Of a stretch of 64,000 nucleotides of DNA, positions 12,901 through 23,345 are shown piece by piece (the first letter of the stretch is position 1; each line of letters starts with the position of its first letter). The stretch lies in the NCBI GenBank assembly GCA_003117195.1, contig BDSI01000025.1, positions 1-64,000 of the forward strand. Reading direction: 5' to 3'. A program made the translations under genes and the position numbers. The stretch is from Eudorina sp. 2006-703-Eu-15 (Eukaryota; Chlorophyta; Chlorophyceae; Chlamydomonadales; Volvocaceae). Under the pieces are notes generated by a model that saw only the letters and a program-made list of their open reading frames with translations, was not told where the DNA came from and did not search any database.

Positions 12901-15900
12901 GGCGGCGGTGGCGCGCAGGTCGCCCACAAGAACGGCATGGTCAGCGGCCAGGCGAGCGAAGCGCGCACGGACGTGCAGGTACGGCATTGCGACCTGGGAA
13001 ACGTGCAGTATGGCGGCAGTATAGCAGGGTTCATGCGCATGGGCCAAAGCCAATCGGAACGCAATCCTTCCCCGCCTTCCCCCTCCGCCAATCACCTGAC
13101 GCGTTAGGAGGCCGGGGCTACCCCGCCGGTGGTTGTGGGCCTGGGCGGCGGCGGCGGTGACTGGCCCTCGGGCGGCGGTGGCGCGCAGGTCGCCCACATG
13201 AACGGCATGGTCAGCGGCCAGGCGAGCGAAGCGCGCACGGACGTGCAGGTACGGCATTGCGACCTGGGAAACGTGCAGTATGGCGGTAGTATAGCAGGGT
13301 TCATGCGCATGGGCCAAAGCCAATCGGAACGCAACCCTTCCCCCCGCCTTCCCCCTCCGCCAATCACCTGACGCGTTAGGAGGCCGGGGCTACCCCGCCG
13401 GTGGTTGTGGGCCTGGGCGGCGGCGGCGGTGACTGGCCCTCGGGCGGCGGTGGCGTGCAGGTCGCCCACATGAACGGCATGGTCAGCGGCCAGGCGAGCG
13501 AAGCGCGCATGGACGTGCAGGTACGGCATTGCGACCTGGGAAACGTGCAGTATGGCGGCAGTATAGCAGGGTTCATGCGCATGGGCCAAAGCCAATCGGA
13601 ACGCAACCCTTCCCCCGCCTTCCCCTCCGCCAATCACCTGACGCGTTAGGAGGCCGGGGCTACCCCGCCGGTGTTTGTGGGCCTGGGCGGCGGCGGCGGT
13701 GACTGGCCCTCGGGCGGCGGTGGCGTGCAGGTCGCCCACATGAACGGCATGGTCAGCGGCAAGGCGAGCGAAGCGCGCACGGACGTGCAGGTACGGCATT
13801 GCGACCTGGGAAACGTGCAGTATGGCGGCAGTATAGCAGGGTTCATGCGCATGGGCCAAAGCCAATCGGAACGCAACCCTTCCCCCGCCTTCCCCCTCCG
13901 CCAATCACCTGACGCGTTAGGAGGCCGGGGCTACCCCGCCGGTGGTTGTGGGCCTGGGCGGCGGCGGCGGTGACTGGCCCTCGGGCGGCGGTGGCGCGCA
14001 GGTCGCCCACAAGAACGGCATGGTCAGCGGCCAGGCGAGCGAAGCGCGCACGGACGTGCAGGTACGGCATTGCGACCTGGGAAACGTGCAGTATGGCGGC
14101 AGTATAGCAGGGTTCATGCGCATGGGCCAAAGCCAATCGGAACGCAACCCTTCCCCCGCCTTCCCCCTCCGCCAATCACCTGACGCGTTAGGAGGCCGGG
14201 GCTACCCCGCCGGTGGTTGTGGGCCTGGGCGGCGGCGGCGGTGACTGGCCCTCGGGCGGCGGTGGCGCGCAGGTCGCCCACAAGAACGGCATGGTCAGCG
14301 GCCAGGCGAGCGAAGCGCGCACGGACGTGCAGGTACGGCATTGCGACCTGGGAAACGTGCAGTATGGCGGCAGTGTAGCAGGTTCATGCGCATGGGCCAA
14401 AGCCAATCGGAACGCAACCCTTCCCCCGCCTTCCCCTCCGCCAATCACCTGACGCGTTAGGAGGCCGGGGCTACCCCGCCGGTGGTTGTGGGCCTGAACG
14501 GCGGCGGCGGTGACTGGCCCTCGGGCGGCGGTGGCGTGCAGGTCGCCCACATGAACGGCATGGTCAGCGGCCAGGCGAGCGAAGCGCGCACGGACGTGCA
14601 GGTACGGCATTGCGACCTGGGAACGTGCAGTATGGCGGCAGTATAGCAGGGTTCATGCGCATGGGCCAAAGCCAATCGGAACGCAACCCTTCCCCGCCTT
14701 CCCCCTCCGCCAATCACCTGACGCGTTAGGAGGCCGGGGCTACCCCGCCGGTGGTTGTGGGCCTGAACGGCGGCGGCGGTGACTGGCCCTCGGGCGGCGG
14801 TGGCGTGCAGGTCGCCCACATGAACGGCATGGTCAGCGGCCAGGCGAGCGAAGCGCGCACGGACGTGCAGGTACGGCATTGCGACCTGGGAACGTGCAGT
14901 ATGGCGGCAGTATAGCAGGGTTCATGCGCATGGGCCAAAGCCAATCGGAACGCAACCCTTCCCCGCCTTCCCCCTCCGCCAATCACCTGACGCGTTAGGA
15001 GGCCGGGGCTACCCCGCCGGTGGTTGTGGGCCCCAACGGCGGCGGCGGTGACTGGCCCTCGGGCGGCGGTGGCGTGCAGGTCGCCCACATGAACGGCATC
15101 GTCAGCGGCCAGGCGAGCGAAGCGCGCACGAACGTGCAGGTACGGCATTGCGACCTGGGAACGTGCAGTATGGCGGCAGTGTAGCAGGTTCATGCGCATG
15201 GGCCAAAGCCAATCGGAACGCAACCCTTCCCCCCGCCTTCCCCCTCCGCCAATCACCTGACGCGTTAGGAGGCCGGGGCTACCCCGCCGTTGGTTGTGGG
15301 ACTGGGCGGCGGCGGCGGTGACTGGCCCTCGGGCGGCGGTGGCGTGCAGGTCGCCCACATGAACGGCATGGTCAGCGGCCAGGCGAGCGAAGCGCGCACG
15401 GACGTGCAGGTACGGCATTGCGACCTGGGAACGTGCAGTATGGCGGCAGTATAGCAGGGTTCATGCGCATGGGCCAAAGCCAATCGGAACGCAACCCTTC
15501 CCCGCCTTCCCCCTCCGCCAATCACCTGACGCGTTAGGAGGCCGGGGCTACCCCGCCGGTGGTTGTGGGCCCCAACGGCGGCGGCGGTGACTGGCCCTCG
15601 GGCGGCGGTGGCGTGCAGGTCGCCCACATGAACGGCATCGTCAGCGGCCAGGCGAGCGAAGCGCGCACGAACGTGCAGGTACGGCATTGCGACCTGGGAA
15701 CGTGCCGTATGGCGGCAGTATAGCAGGGTTCATGTGCTTGCACACCGCCATTCGTGTGCCTGGCTGCTGCGATGAAAGGGGCAGGGTAGGTAGGGTTTGG
15801 GAACGTGTATAGCACCAGTATAGCAGCAGTATTACCCCATTGCGGGCCATAGCCGATTGGAAAGGGCTAGCCGGCCCGCCATAACCTAATCCCGTTGCCC

Positions 15901-17076
15901 CAATCGAAAATCAACTATGTCCCGCTTCCCCCCTTCGTCACACAACTGATGACGGCTGACACCGCATCCCTAGGGCGATGTGGACGTGCTCAGCAGGCTT
16001 CGTGATCCCAGCGGTGTTGTACGGCTCCCTGCCAGCGGGAAGACGGCGGATATGCTCATTGCTGCGGCCTACCAGCGGATGGGGGGTGAGCGTTGCTTTT
16101 TGACTATTGGTATTGCCCTGGCACTGATGAAGTGTAGTTGCACTTTGCAGAAACGGCCGCGCCCGTTGAAATCCAACCAACCGCCAAGGCCGTCGCAGCC
16201 GCACACATGAAATGGACATCTGCGGAGGTATGCTAAGGGAACCCCCGCCGCTTGCGAGCACACAACAGGTGAAAACCGATGTGAGTTTACCCCTTGCTTA
16301 CCACACATCCAGAACCTGGCGGGCGGCGGTAACAATGGAGGGGACGGCCTATACGGCACGCTGACCAACAAGGGTACCTCCATCGTCTTCGCGCTTCTTA
16401 TCCTTCTCACTGGCATGTGCTCGGTCAGTGTTTTAGTGGACCCCGGCGCGGGCCTCGGGAGGGCGCTGGTACACGCCGCTCTGCTTGGCTTGCAGTACGC
16501 CTGGGGCTTCGAGCTGGATGCTGGCAGGACCTACGATGCCATGGGGATATACCGCCAGGTTTTATACTCTTCCTTCTTGGAAAGTCATGGTAAGGAGGGG
16601 GGCCGCACATAGCTGCAAGCGTGGCGATTCCTGACAGGTGTACTTGAATCCCGCAGGGGAAGATGCCGCTGACTATGTGGCTTCCAAGTGGCCGGTTATA
16701 CAGCACGCATCGGTTGCTCAGATGCCGCTCGATTGCCTGGATGGCACAACGCACCTTTACACCTTCTGGGAGGGTTGGAACCCTGGCGACCGCAAGGAGC
16801 TCGCGGCCAGGGTGAACGCAAGCAGGCAACTCAAGGTTCGTGTTGCACACATGCCTTATACTTGGTCTTGCGCTCTGCGCTCTGCGTCCATCTGAACCAC
16901 ACTCCATGTGCGTACAGGGCCTCGCCATCGTGCAGCGCGGTAGAACCAACATGGGGACGGAAATGGCAGCGGCTGGCTTCCGCGACCTGGAACTGGTTGC
17001 AGTATGCACAGGCGTCGCCATGTCGGGCGGCAGCCACTTTACCGCTTACATCTACAAGCGGCTACTGCCTGTGTAG
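9974..17076 (+). CDS. Repeat-exon protein with C-terminal SAM-dependent methyltransferase domain (5' end unresolved)
   Basis: Supported exons are about 9974-10041, 10148-10533, nineteen 141-bp exons (10665 to 15678), 15974-16085, 16151-16227, 16313-16558, 16638-16835 and 16918-17076. Every junction matches in phase and there is no internal stop. Counted from the codon split by the intron at 10042-10147, they give 1,286 codons including the stop. The N-terminal part has a basic, nuclear-signal-like KAPKRARV and an Ala-rich helical stretch. The C terminus has class I methyltransferase features: motif I VLVDPGAGLGRALVHAALLG, acidic strand GFELDAG, a motif-IV-like HLYTFWEGW, and a closing SGGSHFTAYIYKR. 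The glycine loop followed by an acidic GFEL resembles the DOT1/class I fold, but the substrate (DNA, RNA or protein) cannot be told. A TGTAA signal is at 17,562. Unlike the neighbouring recombinase, this gene is intact, so it may be expressed. Confidence 0.65.
10534..15973 (+). repeat. Tandem exon-intron array 2 (19 exons of exactly 141 bp)
   Basis: Nineteen units of 269-272 bp are present. Exons start at 10665, 10937, 11209, 11481, 11752, 12024, 12294, 12566, 12838, 13108, 13380, 13650, 13921, 14192, 14461, 14730, 14999, 15269 and 15538. Each is 141 bp (47 codons), phase 0 on both sides, free of stops, preceded by a C-rich tract ending GACGCGTTAG and followed by GTACGG. Introns are 128-131 bp, except the last (15679-15973, 295 bp). 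All length variation lies in the introns; exon differences are substitutions only. The translated unit starts EAGATPP, passes through a Gly-rich centre with GGDWPSGGGG, and ends with ASEARTDVQ or a near match. The exon before the array (ending 10533) ends in the same residues. The last intron shares a segment (about 15,735-15,830) with the long introns of array 1. Confidence 0.85.
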
Positions 17077-20000
17077 CTGCTGACCGTGTAGCGGTTGCGT
17101 GCGTGCGGCTGTATGGGTTGGTGGGTGTAGAACGTCCGTTCCACAACACCCTGGATGTCACGCAAGCTGGGGACGGGGAGAAGGGGAGGCCTATCTGCCC
17201 CATGGGTCGGCTCAAAGACACAGGGTGTATGGTTCAGTGAAGTCCGGTTGCACGGGGGCACATAGTGTACGCTGGCTTAAGCCTTTAAATGAGGTGTTTC
17301 CAGAGCTCCACATCACGCCCATCGAGATCACGCCCATGGAGATTGAGATTTCGAGTGGTGTCTTTCATTCGATTAGACGTAAAGTCTGTCATTCTGCGTT
17401 GTTGACAGAGGCTTCTGGGATGGGCTAAGGCTTGGTTCAATGTTTTGCGGCGAGATAGTCGAGTCGTCATTTGCCTCCTCGAGTTTGTCGCGCCTGAAAG
17501 TTATGGCATTGGGCATTCCTAAACAATTAAGAAGAACGTCAGATATTTGTTTCTCCAGCTCTGTAAGCTCGCCGTTGACGTTGACTCTTCATCAGGGTCG
17601 GAGCGACGATGGACAAAATTGGCCAGCTCCATGAACTGCACGTCTCAGTTGGGCCATTCTAATACAAGTAAACATAAGCTTTTCATAGAGTTAATTATTG
17701 GCCGTAGTGTAGGGGTCCCGGACAGGGGTCTCGAGGGGTCTCACCCCCATAGATAACTACTGATATTGAACGCCGCTGTGCTCGTATGAAAAGCGGTTCT
17801 CCATGGCTCCATGAAATGGAGACTTCATCTGGCGCTGTGGTCCATTAACAGGAGCCGGCTGGTAGTACGCATTAGAACCCGTCAAAGCTTTTCCTACTGG
17901 TTTTGTAAGAAGCACTGAGCCTGTAGATGTGCGGCGTGGTATCACACCCGCCTGGTACATGGCGGGACTCGTAAAGTTGCGCTGATGCCCTGTCCCTCAA
18001 ATGGTATGGACTTTATAAAAGATAATCCAAGGGCTACACCAAGCGATGTGCCTTCACACGTGTCGCATGTACCCTAGTCCATGGAAGGTTGTGGTGGTGC
18101 AGGGCGAATCCGCGCGGTAGGGTATACCAAGAAATGTAACACAACAGGTACCCTAAATTTTTCGCGCGTAAAAGCCGCCAAAAGGATCGCTAGACGTCTA
18201 CTCCTGCGTCATAACAACGACGTATGGAGACATAGTTGTTGCAGCTGTCGTCATGAAGTTAGTTGACGGTCGACCGTTCGACCAAAGAGCGGAAGAGTAA
18301 TATCGAGATGCGGAAGTAAGCAGCGGAAGACTTGTATTTGTTGACGGAGATATAAGCTGGATACGTGGCCCTGCTGCGGACACTGAAGTCGAAGTCCAAC
18401 AGGGTACTGTGAAGATGCGGGAGCGTCGGAACTTGTAACAGGGGCGGAAGCGTTAGCAATATTTATGATATTTGGAATATGATAGGGCCGATAGACCGGC
18501 AGAAACGGAAGGGTCGCAGGTAACCAGGCACGATGGCCACGGGCTCGCGCGCGGACCCAAGCTGGCGCGCTCGCACGGTGGACTCCACTGAGTGGGGGTA
18601 CTTCTGAGGATGTTATGGACTTATCGGATTACTGGCGAGGGATGGCTGGGTCTGTTGGGCTGCGCCACCGGGTGCTCGACGTTGGAGTCGTAGGCGGGCG
18701 GCTGCAGGGAGTACGGGCTGTGCGCCCGAGAGAGAACGAAGGCCGGAAACAGGAGAAGGGCACGGCCGAGACGATAGGAGACGCACTTGGACTTGCAATG
18801 CGGAGACAGGCTGCCGCCACACGCGGACTTAGGCCGCGCGGGAGACAGAGCGCCTGTACAGAAGACCGCACGCTAGTTCAGAGACAGTGAGCAGTAAGCG
18901 CTCGTCAGCATCAAGTCGCTGGTATACGCCGGGTAAAACTGCTGACCAGCTCTGGCAGCGGGTGGCCTTTTATACTAGTCCCGAGGACCGGCACTTGCCA
19001 GCACCTCCAAGTCCACCTTCTGCACAAATGCCATCGAGTACCTAAGCTTCCACGCCTTCCCACTGATCCACACGGCGCCCGTAAGCCACCTTCCAGGCCA
19101 GACCGTCGGCTTCCAGCTGCCGGGGACTGCCATGTCAGGCCGGGTAACCGACACCCCGAGTAACCGCACGGGGAATACCGCTAGGCGTGGCAGCTATGGC
19201 TCGACCACCAATAGAATATCAACCGAACCGCAGCCCCAATAGAAGGCTGACTTGAACGAATGGCACCGAAAGCCAAGATAAACCTCCAGCTGGCGCCCAT
19301 AGCTGGCGCAATCGCATTCCATTGGCTCCGGTGCGGGTTCCGACCCGCTGTAACGAGTTCGTACCAACGAAACTTCCCGAAAGCCGTCAATTGTCAGCAT
19401 TATTATGATAGTTTCTTGTTATTTGTTTGTTCAATGTCATTTTTACGATGTTTTGCGAAAGTTGAGAAGAAATGTTTAGAACCCACGGAATGTCGACACC
19501 GACCATCACGGAAATGTATTGAAGATGACCCAGATCGAAACGGCCGTGAAGAACCACATACTGTATGTGCAATGTTTTTTGATTAAGAAGAGAAAACAAG
19601 GCATGCGAGAAACGAACATTCACTGTCCATAGGTTTGGCGTCCATGCGCTGAACCCGCGACACCCACAGTCCAAACAAAACGAAAAGTGATGGGAATGAA
19701 AATATAAAAGCTGGTGCGCAGACGACAGGAGGACGACACCACTGGGTTGTGTTGGCCATCGGCCGTGGATAAGTATGTCCAGGTCCTCAGCGACGTCTGA
19801 ATTGCGAAAAACAATCTCTAGTATAATCTTCACTGTGAAAATGTGAGATTTAGGGTTGACGCAGTGCTGTGGTACCGGCGTTGCTGATTTCCCGTTTTCC
19901 GCCGACCCAGACGCTCCGGCTGTGACTGTATATATCAGCATAACCATATGAGTTTCAAAACCTGTTTCAATCTTTCATTCCTGTGAGCGGCAGGCTTCCG

Positions 20001-20193
20001 GTTACTTCCTTGGCCGAAGCCTATAGGCGCAGTACGGCAATTATAGTAATTTTTAGCAGCAAGACAGTTTTTGGACCTTAGTACGACAATAATTATTATT
20101 GTGCTGGCGAAGTAACCGACAGGGTGTGTTTGGGTCTGTTTGTTCGAGGAAATGGGAGAGCATAGGACCTTTATGGATATCTAGGGTGCATGC
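17077..20193. other. Gene-poor, lower-GC interval
   Basis: I see no gene with splice-consistent exons here. The first 500 bp are probably the 3' untranslated region of the methyltransferase gene, with a TGTAA at 17,562-17,566. A minus-strand frame with an ATG (19,387-19,947, 186 codons) is open but resembles nothing I know. Base composition is closer to the transposon-rich stretch that follows than to the genes on either side. Confidence 0.5.
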
Positions 20194-20395
20194 GTGCACC
20201 GAGCCAAGTTTCACGGATGTGTGTCGTGCCCGCAGCCCCGCACTAGTCTCCCAAGATCAATAAATGTAATATTGGTCATGAGATTGCCTATTCCCGCAGA
20301 TTGCTCCCAACACCGGGTGGGGGTGGGAGGCCACAAAACACGGCTCCGTGCGCGCACCACGCCTTGTGTCTGCACACCTTGTCTCTATAGATCCG
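20194..20395 (-). repeat. Inverted relative of the palindromic tandem repeat at 27.3-27.8 kb
   Basis: Read on the minus strand, this segment has the same landmarks in the same order as about 27,515-27,710. They are a GTGCGCGCAC-type core, CCGTGTTTTGTGGCC, a spacer, AATATTACATTTATTGATCT, then CGGGCACGACACACATCCGTGAAAC and a GGCTCGGTGC end. It stands 760 bp outside one end of the Copia element and the related array stands 330 bp outside the other, in opposite orientation. Confidence 0.6.
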
Positions 20396-20958
20396 TAATT
20401 GTATAATTGGCATTATAACTGGACTGAATAATGATATACCAGGATACAAATAATGCCGGCAAACGGGGATCGACACTATGTATAGTAAACTTGCTCGCCA
20501 ATGAATGGCCTGGGATTTGGTTGCATAGGAAGACTGAATTCGTTATTAAGTCGAGCGGATTTCCGTTCTGACACGTCCCAGTGGTCCGCATAGTCATAAC
20601 ACAGCCCTGGGATGGCGGGTGTGGCTATGCGGCTCGGCGGCGGGCCGTCCTGGGGCTAAGTTGCATCCCAGCGGGGGGGCATGGGAACAGGCTGGGACGT
20701 GCGATGTGCCCCAAGATCAATGGTCATCGGTGTTTCGATAGTTGCCCTTCCACTGCCCGGGAGAGTTGCCCTGAGCTACTGTTCGATGCTGGACATGTTG
20801 GCTGTTCAAAACTCCCTTTTGCAACAATCGTAATGAGATCCAATTTTCAGCACTGCCCTGAATAAAAGGATTTGAAGAGACCGGGCTGTTGCGTTGGAGC
20901 AAACTGGAACGAAAGTAGTCAACGCAGTCTTCTCTCTCCATACGTCCAGCCAGGAAAC

Positions 20959-21186
20959 TGTTGTATTATATGCTTGCTTCCATGAGCTGTGGACCTTTGG
21001 TGCTTACTGCTTCCGAGCCGTTACTCGAGCGTCACTTGCACATTCTGTTACACAACTAAGGAAATGTGTCTCCATTGGACACAGATAAAAGAGCCATGTG
21101 GTACAGATCGTACTGCGACCACAAACGAGCTCAGCACAGCACGGAGGTCTGACTGGAATACCCTGTTAGGCTATTTTATAACAACA
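20959..21186 (-). repeat. Copia 3' LTR (228 bp)
   Basis: This is the left-hand copy on the plus strand and therefore the 3' LTR of the minus-strand element. It starts TGTTGTATTATATGC and ends TTATAACAACA. A short purine-rich stretch on the minus strand (plus positions 21187-21199) sits where the polypurine tract should be. Confidence 0.95.
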
Positions 21187-21278
21187 CTCCCACGCAGACA
21201 GACCTCGATATCTTCCAAACCATCACTTATTAGTGATAGAGGTCCATTCGTGTTTGGACCAAACTCCTGGATCATCCC

Positions 21279-22952
21279 TCAGCGGACGCCCATGGAGTAA
21301 ATGCACTTCGAAAAATCGGGGTACGGCAGCGGCTTCGTGAGGACGTCCGCCACCATATCCTTCGACTTGCAATAGCGAAACTTAATCTCTCCCCGTGCCG
21401 CACGCTCGCGAATAAAATGATGCAGCACATCGATGTGCTTTGACCTGGCGGTTGTGATCAGGTTACTGATCATCTTCAGCGCCGCCTGGTTATCGCAGCT
21501 AATCGGCACGCTAGGAACACGCAGCTTCAAATCGCGCGCTAAGTGACGAAACCACAACGCCTCCTTGGTTGCAGCACCACTCGACATGTATTCAGCCTCA
21601 GCCGTTGACGTGGCCACTGTGGCCTGCAGCCGACTTGCCCAGCTAACAGCTCCACCGGCAATCATGAAGACGTAACCGGTGGTGGACCGCCTTGTGTCCA
21701 CACAGCCCGCATAATCGGAATCACAGTACCCGTGAAGAGCACCCACACTCGACTTCCCATCAAAGACAATGCCCATGCTTTTGGTACCAAGTAGATACCG
21801 CAGCACACCTTTGGCCGCATGCCAGTGCTCGACCGTGGGCTTAGACATGTACCTAGACAAAGCTCCCACGGAGTATGAAATATCGGGCCTCGTGCCCACC
21901 GACAAATACAGCAGGCTACCCACCAGCTCACCGTACGGAAACTGCTGTACGTCCAGTCTGTTACCTTCCGCACGTAGCGCCTTTGACAGTGGCACCTTGC
22001 GCGGATTGGCTTCCTTCAGGCCGTACTTCTCAATCAGCTCCGACACGAACCGCTTCTGAGTAAGCTTCAAGGTGCGTTCAGCCCGATTACGTTCGATCTC
22101 GTAACCGAGGAACACCCGAGCCTCTCCCATATCCCTGATGTCGAACGCCGACATCAATCGCTTCTTGACAGCACTCACCGTCTCCAGAGATTTCGAAGAA
22201 ACTAGGAGATCATCAACATATACCAACACATAGGTACGCTCCCCCTTCACATCTCTGTAAAACAGGCCTGGATCAGCCTGTGACACACGGAAACCCATCT
22301 GCTCTAGTTCTTCCCGCAACCGAGCATACCACACATGAGGGGCTTGTTTCAGCCCGTACAACGACTTGTGAAGCTTGCACACCTTCCGTGGATTTCCCTC
22401 TGCATATCCCGGCGGTTGGAGAACATATACCTCCTCCTCCAGGATACCATTTAGGAACGCCGTTTTCACATCCATTTGATGCAATTCTAGATCAGCAGCC
22501 GAAACTAGAGCCATAAGTGCACGGAGGGTAGCGTGTTTGCTCACCGGAGCAAAAACCTCCTCAAAATCGCGTCCCTCCACTTGCGCAAAACCCTTGGCAA
22601 CCAAACGGGCCTTGTAACGAACAATTTCCCCGTTCTCATCACGCTTGATCATATACACCCACTTCACTGGCAGAGCACGCACCCCTTTCGGCAACTCCTC
22701 CAAAGTCCACACCTGATTCGCACGCAAGGACAAAATTTCCTCGTCCATGGCTTGTTTCCACATTTGAGCTGCCGGCGAACTCATAGCCTCCTCGAGGGTC
22801 CTGGGCACTGAGGGTTCTCCTTCCGGAACAACCGCTAGGTTCAGCCGTTCCTTGGCCTTGCCCCGATTTGGACGGGCAGACCTCTCCAAAACAGGCGTGG
22901 CCTCCGGGCTCGGTCCAGGACCAGGTCCAGAGCTGTAACACAGCGCGGCCAA
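21279..22952 (-). pseudogene. Copia pol, 3' part: reverse transcriptase and RNase H
   Basis: The open frame covers about 550 codons. Reverse transcriptase motifs are NQVWTLEELPKG (start of domain), KARLVAKGFAQ, HQMDVKTAFLNG, LYGLKQAPHVWY and the catalytic YVDD (near 22,212). RNase H motifs are CDSDYAGC, TSTAEAEYM and SKHIDVLHHFIRE, ending DVLTKPLP close to the stop. This part is intact, but it was separated from the upstream frame by the TRIM insertion and a nearby frame change. The first residues of the frame (from 22,952) are read from TRIM sequence and are not native. Confidence 0.95.
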
Positions 22953-23014
22953 AGGCTTCTCGAGATGCTGTGCAGGGTCATTGTTAGGGACTTATACTGT
23001 AACCCAGCGTTACA
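22934..23014 (-). repeat. TRIM 3' LTR (81 bp)
   Basis: Left-hand repeat on the plus strand, bounded by TGTAAC and GTTACA, which are inverted copies of each other. Confidence 0.85.
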
Positions 23015-23264
23015 TTCTCCCCCCCCTGAAGGGAACGTCCTCGTTCCTCACTGCGTCCTCGCAGTGCACAGTCCACTCCGCCATTCCTCCCCCACCACGA
23101 GGTTGGCCAGGCCTCGCGTCACGTCATGCGGCGACACCCGGACCATCTCCGGCACATGCGTCCCTAGCAGGGTTTTTGGAGTGGAAACCTTTGCGCGCCC
23201 GTCCAGAATCGAACTCACGACCGGACGAGGTCGTACGGAAAGAGTACTGATACTCGATACCAAT

Positions 23265-23345
23265 TGTAACACAGCGCGGCCAAAGGCTTCTCGAGATGCT
23301 GTGCAGGGTCATTGTTAGGGACTTATACTGTAACCCAGCGTGACA
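23265..23345 (-). repeat. TRIM 5' LTR (81 bp)
   Basis: Right-hand repeat on the plus strand; 80 of 81 bases match the other copy. The single difference is in the terminal GTGACA versus GTTACA. Confidence 0.85.

Larger units (their letters stand above)
22934..23345 (-). mobile_element. TRIM-type miniature LTR element (412 bp) nested in Copia pol
   Basis: Two 81-bp direct repeats (22934-23014 and 23265-23345) start TGTAACACAG and end GCGTTACA or GCGTGACA. They differ at one position and are flanked by the 5-bp duplication AGAGC (22929-22933 and 23346-23350). On the minus strand the 250-bp interior begins with TTGGTATCGAG, resembling the classic initiator-Met primer site TGGTATCAGAGC. It ends with AGGGGGGGGAGAA, a good polypurine tract. 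There is no coding capacity. These are the hallmarks of a terminal-repeat retrotransposon in miniature, mobilised by proteins from another element. It inserted into the Copia copy after that copy had integrated, or travelled with it. Confidence 0.88.

Noticed and set aside
11748..15418. Long minus-strand frames (up to about 250 codons) across the exon array
   Set aside because: They repeat with the unit and run through the intron parts, with frame changes wherever intron length changes. The plus-strand exon model explains the length pattern far better.
10534..15973. CRISPR array
   Set aside because: The 270-bp unit is nearly identical throughout, with no unique spacers of constant length, and the context is eukaryotic with introns.
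19387..19947. 186-codon minus-strand frame as a gene
   Set aside because: There is an ATG but no recognisable domain, splice context or poly(A) signal, and the region is lower in GC than the real genes.
22965..23318. Plus-strand frames within the TRIM as a coding gene
   Set aside because: The segment is fully explained as LTR-interior-LTR with a target duplication and has no protein family signal.
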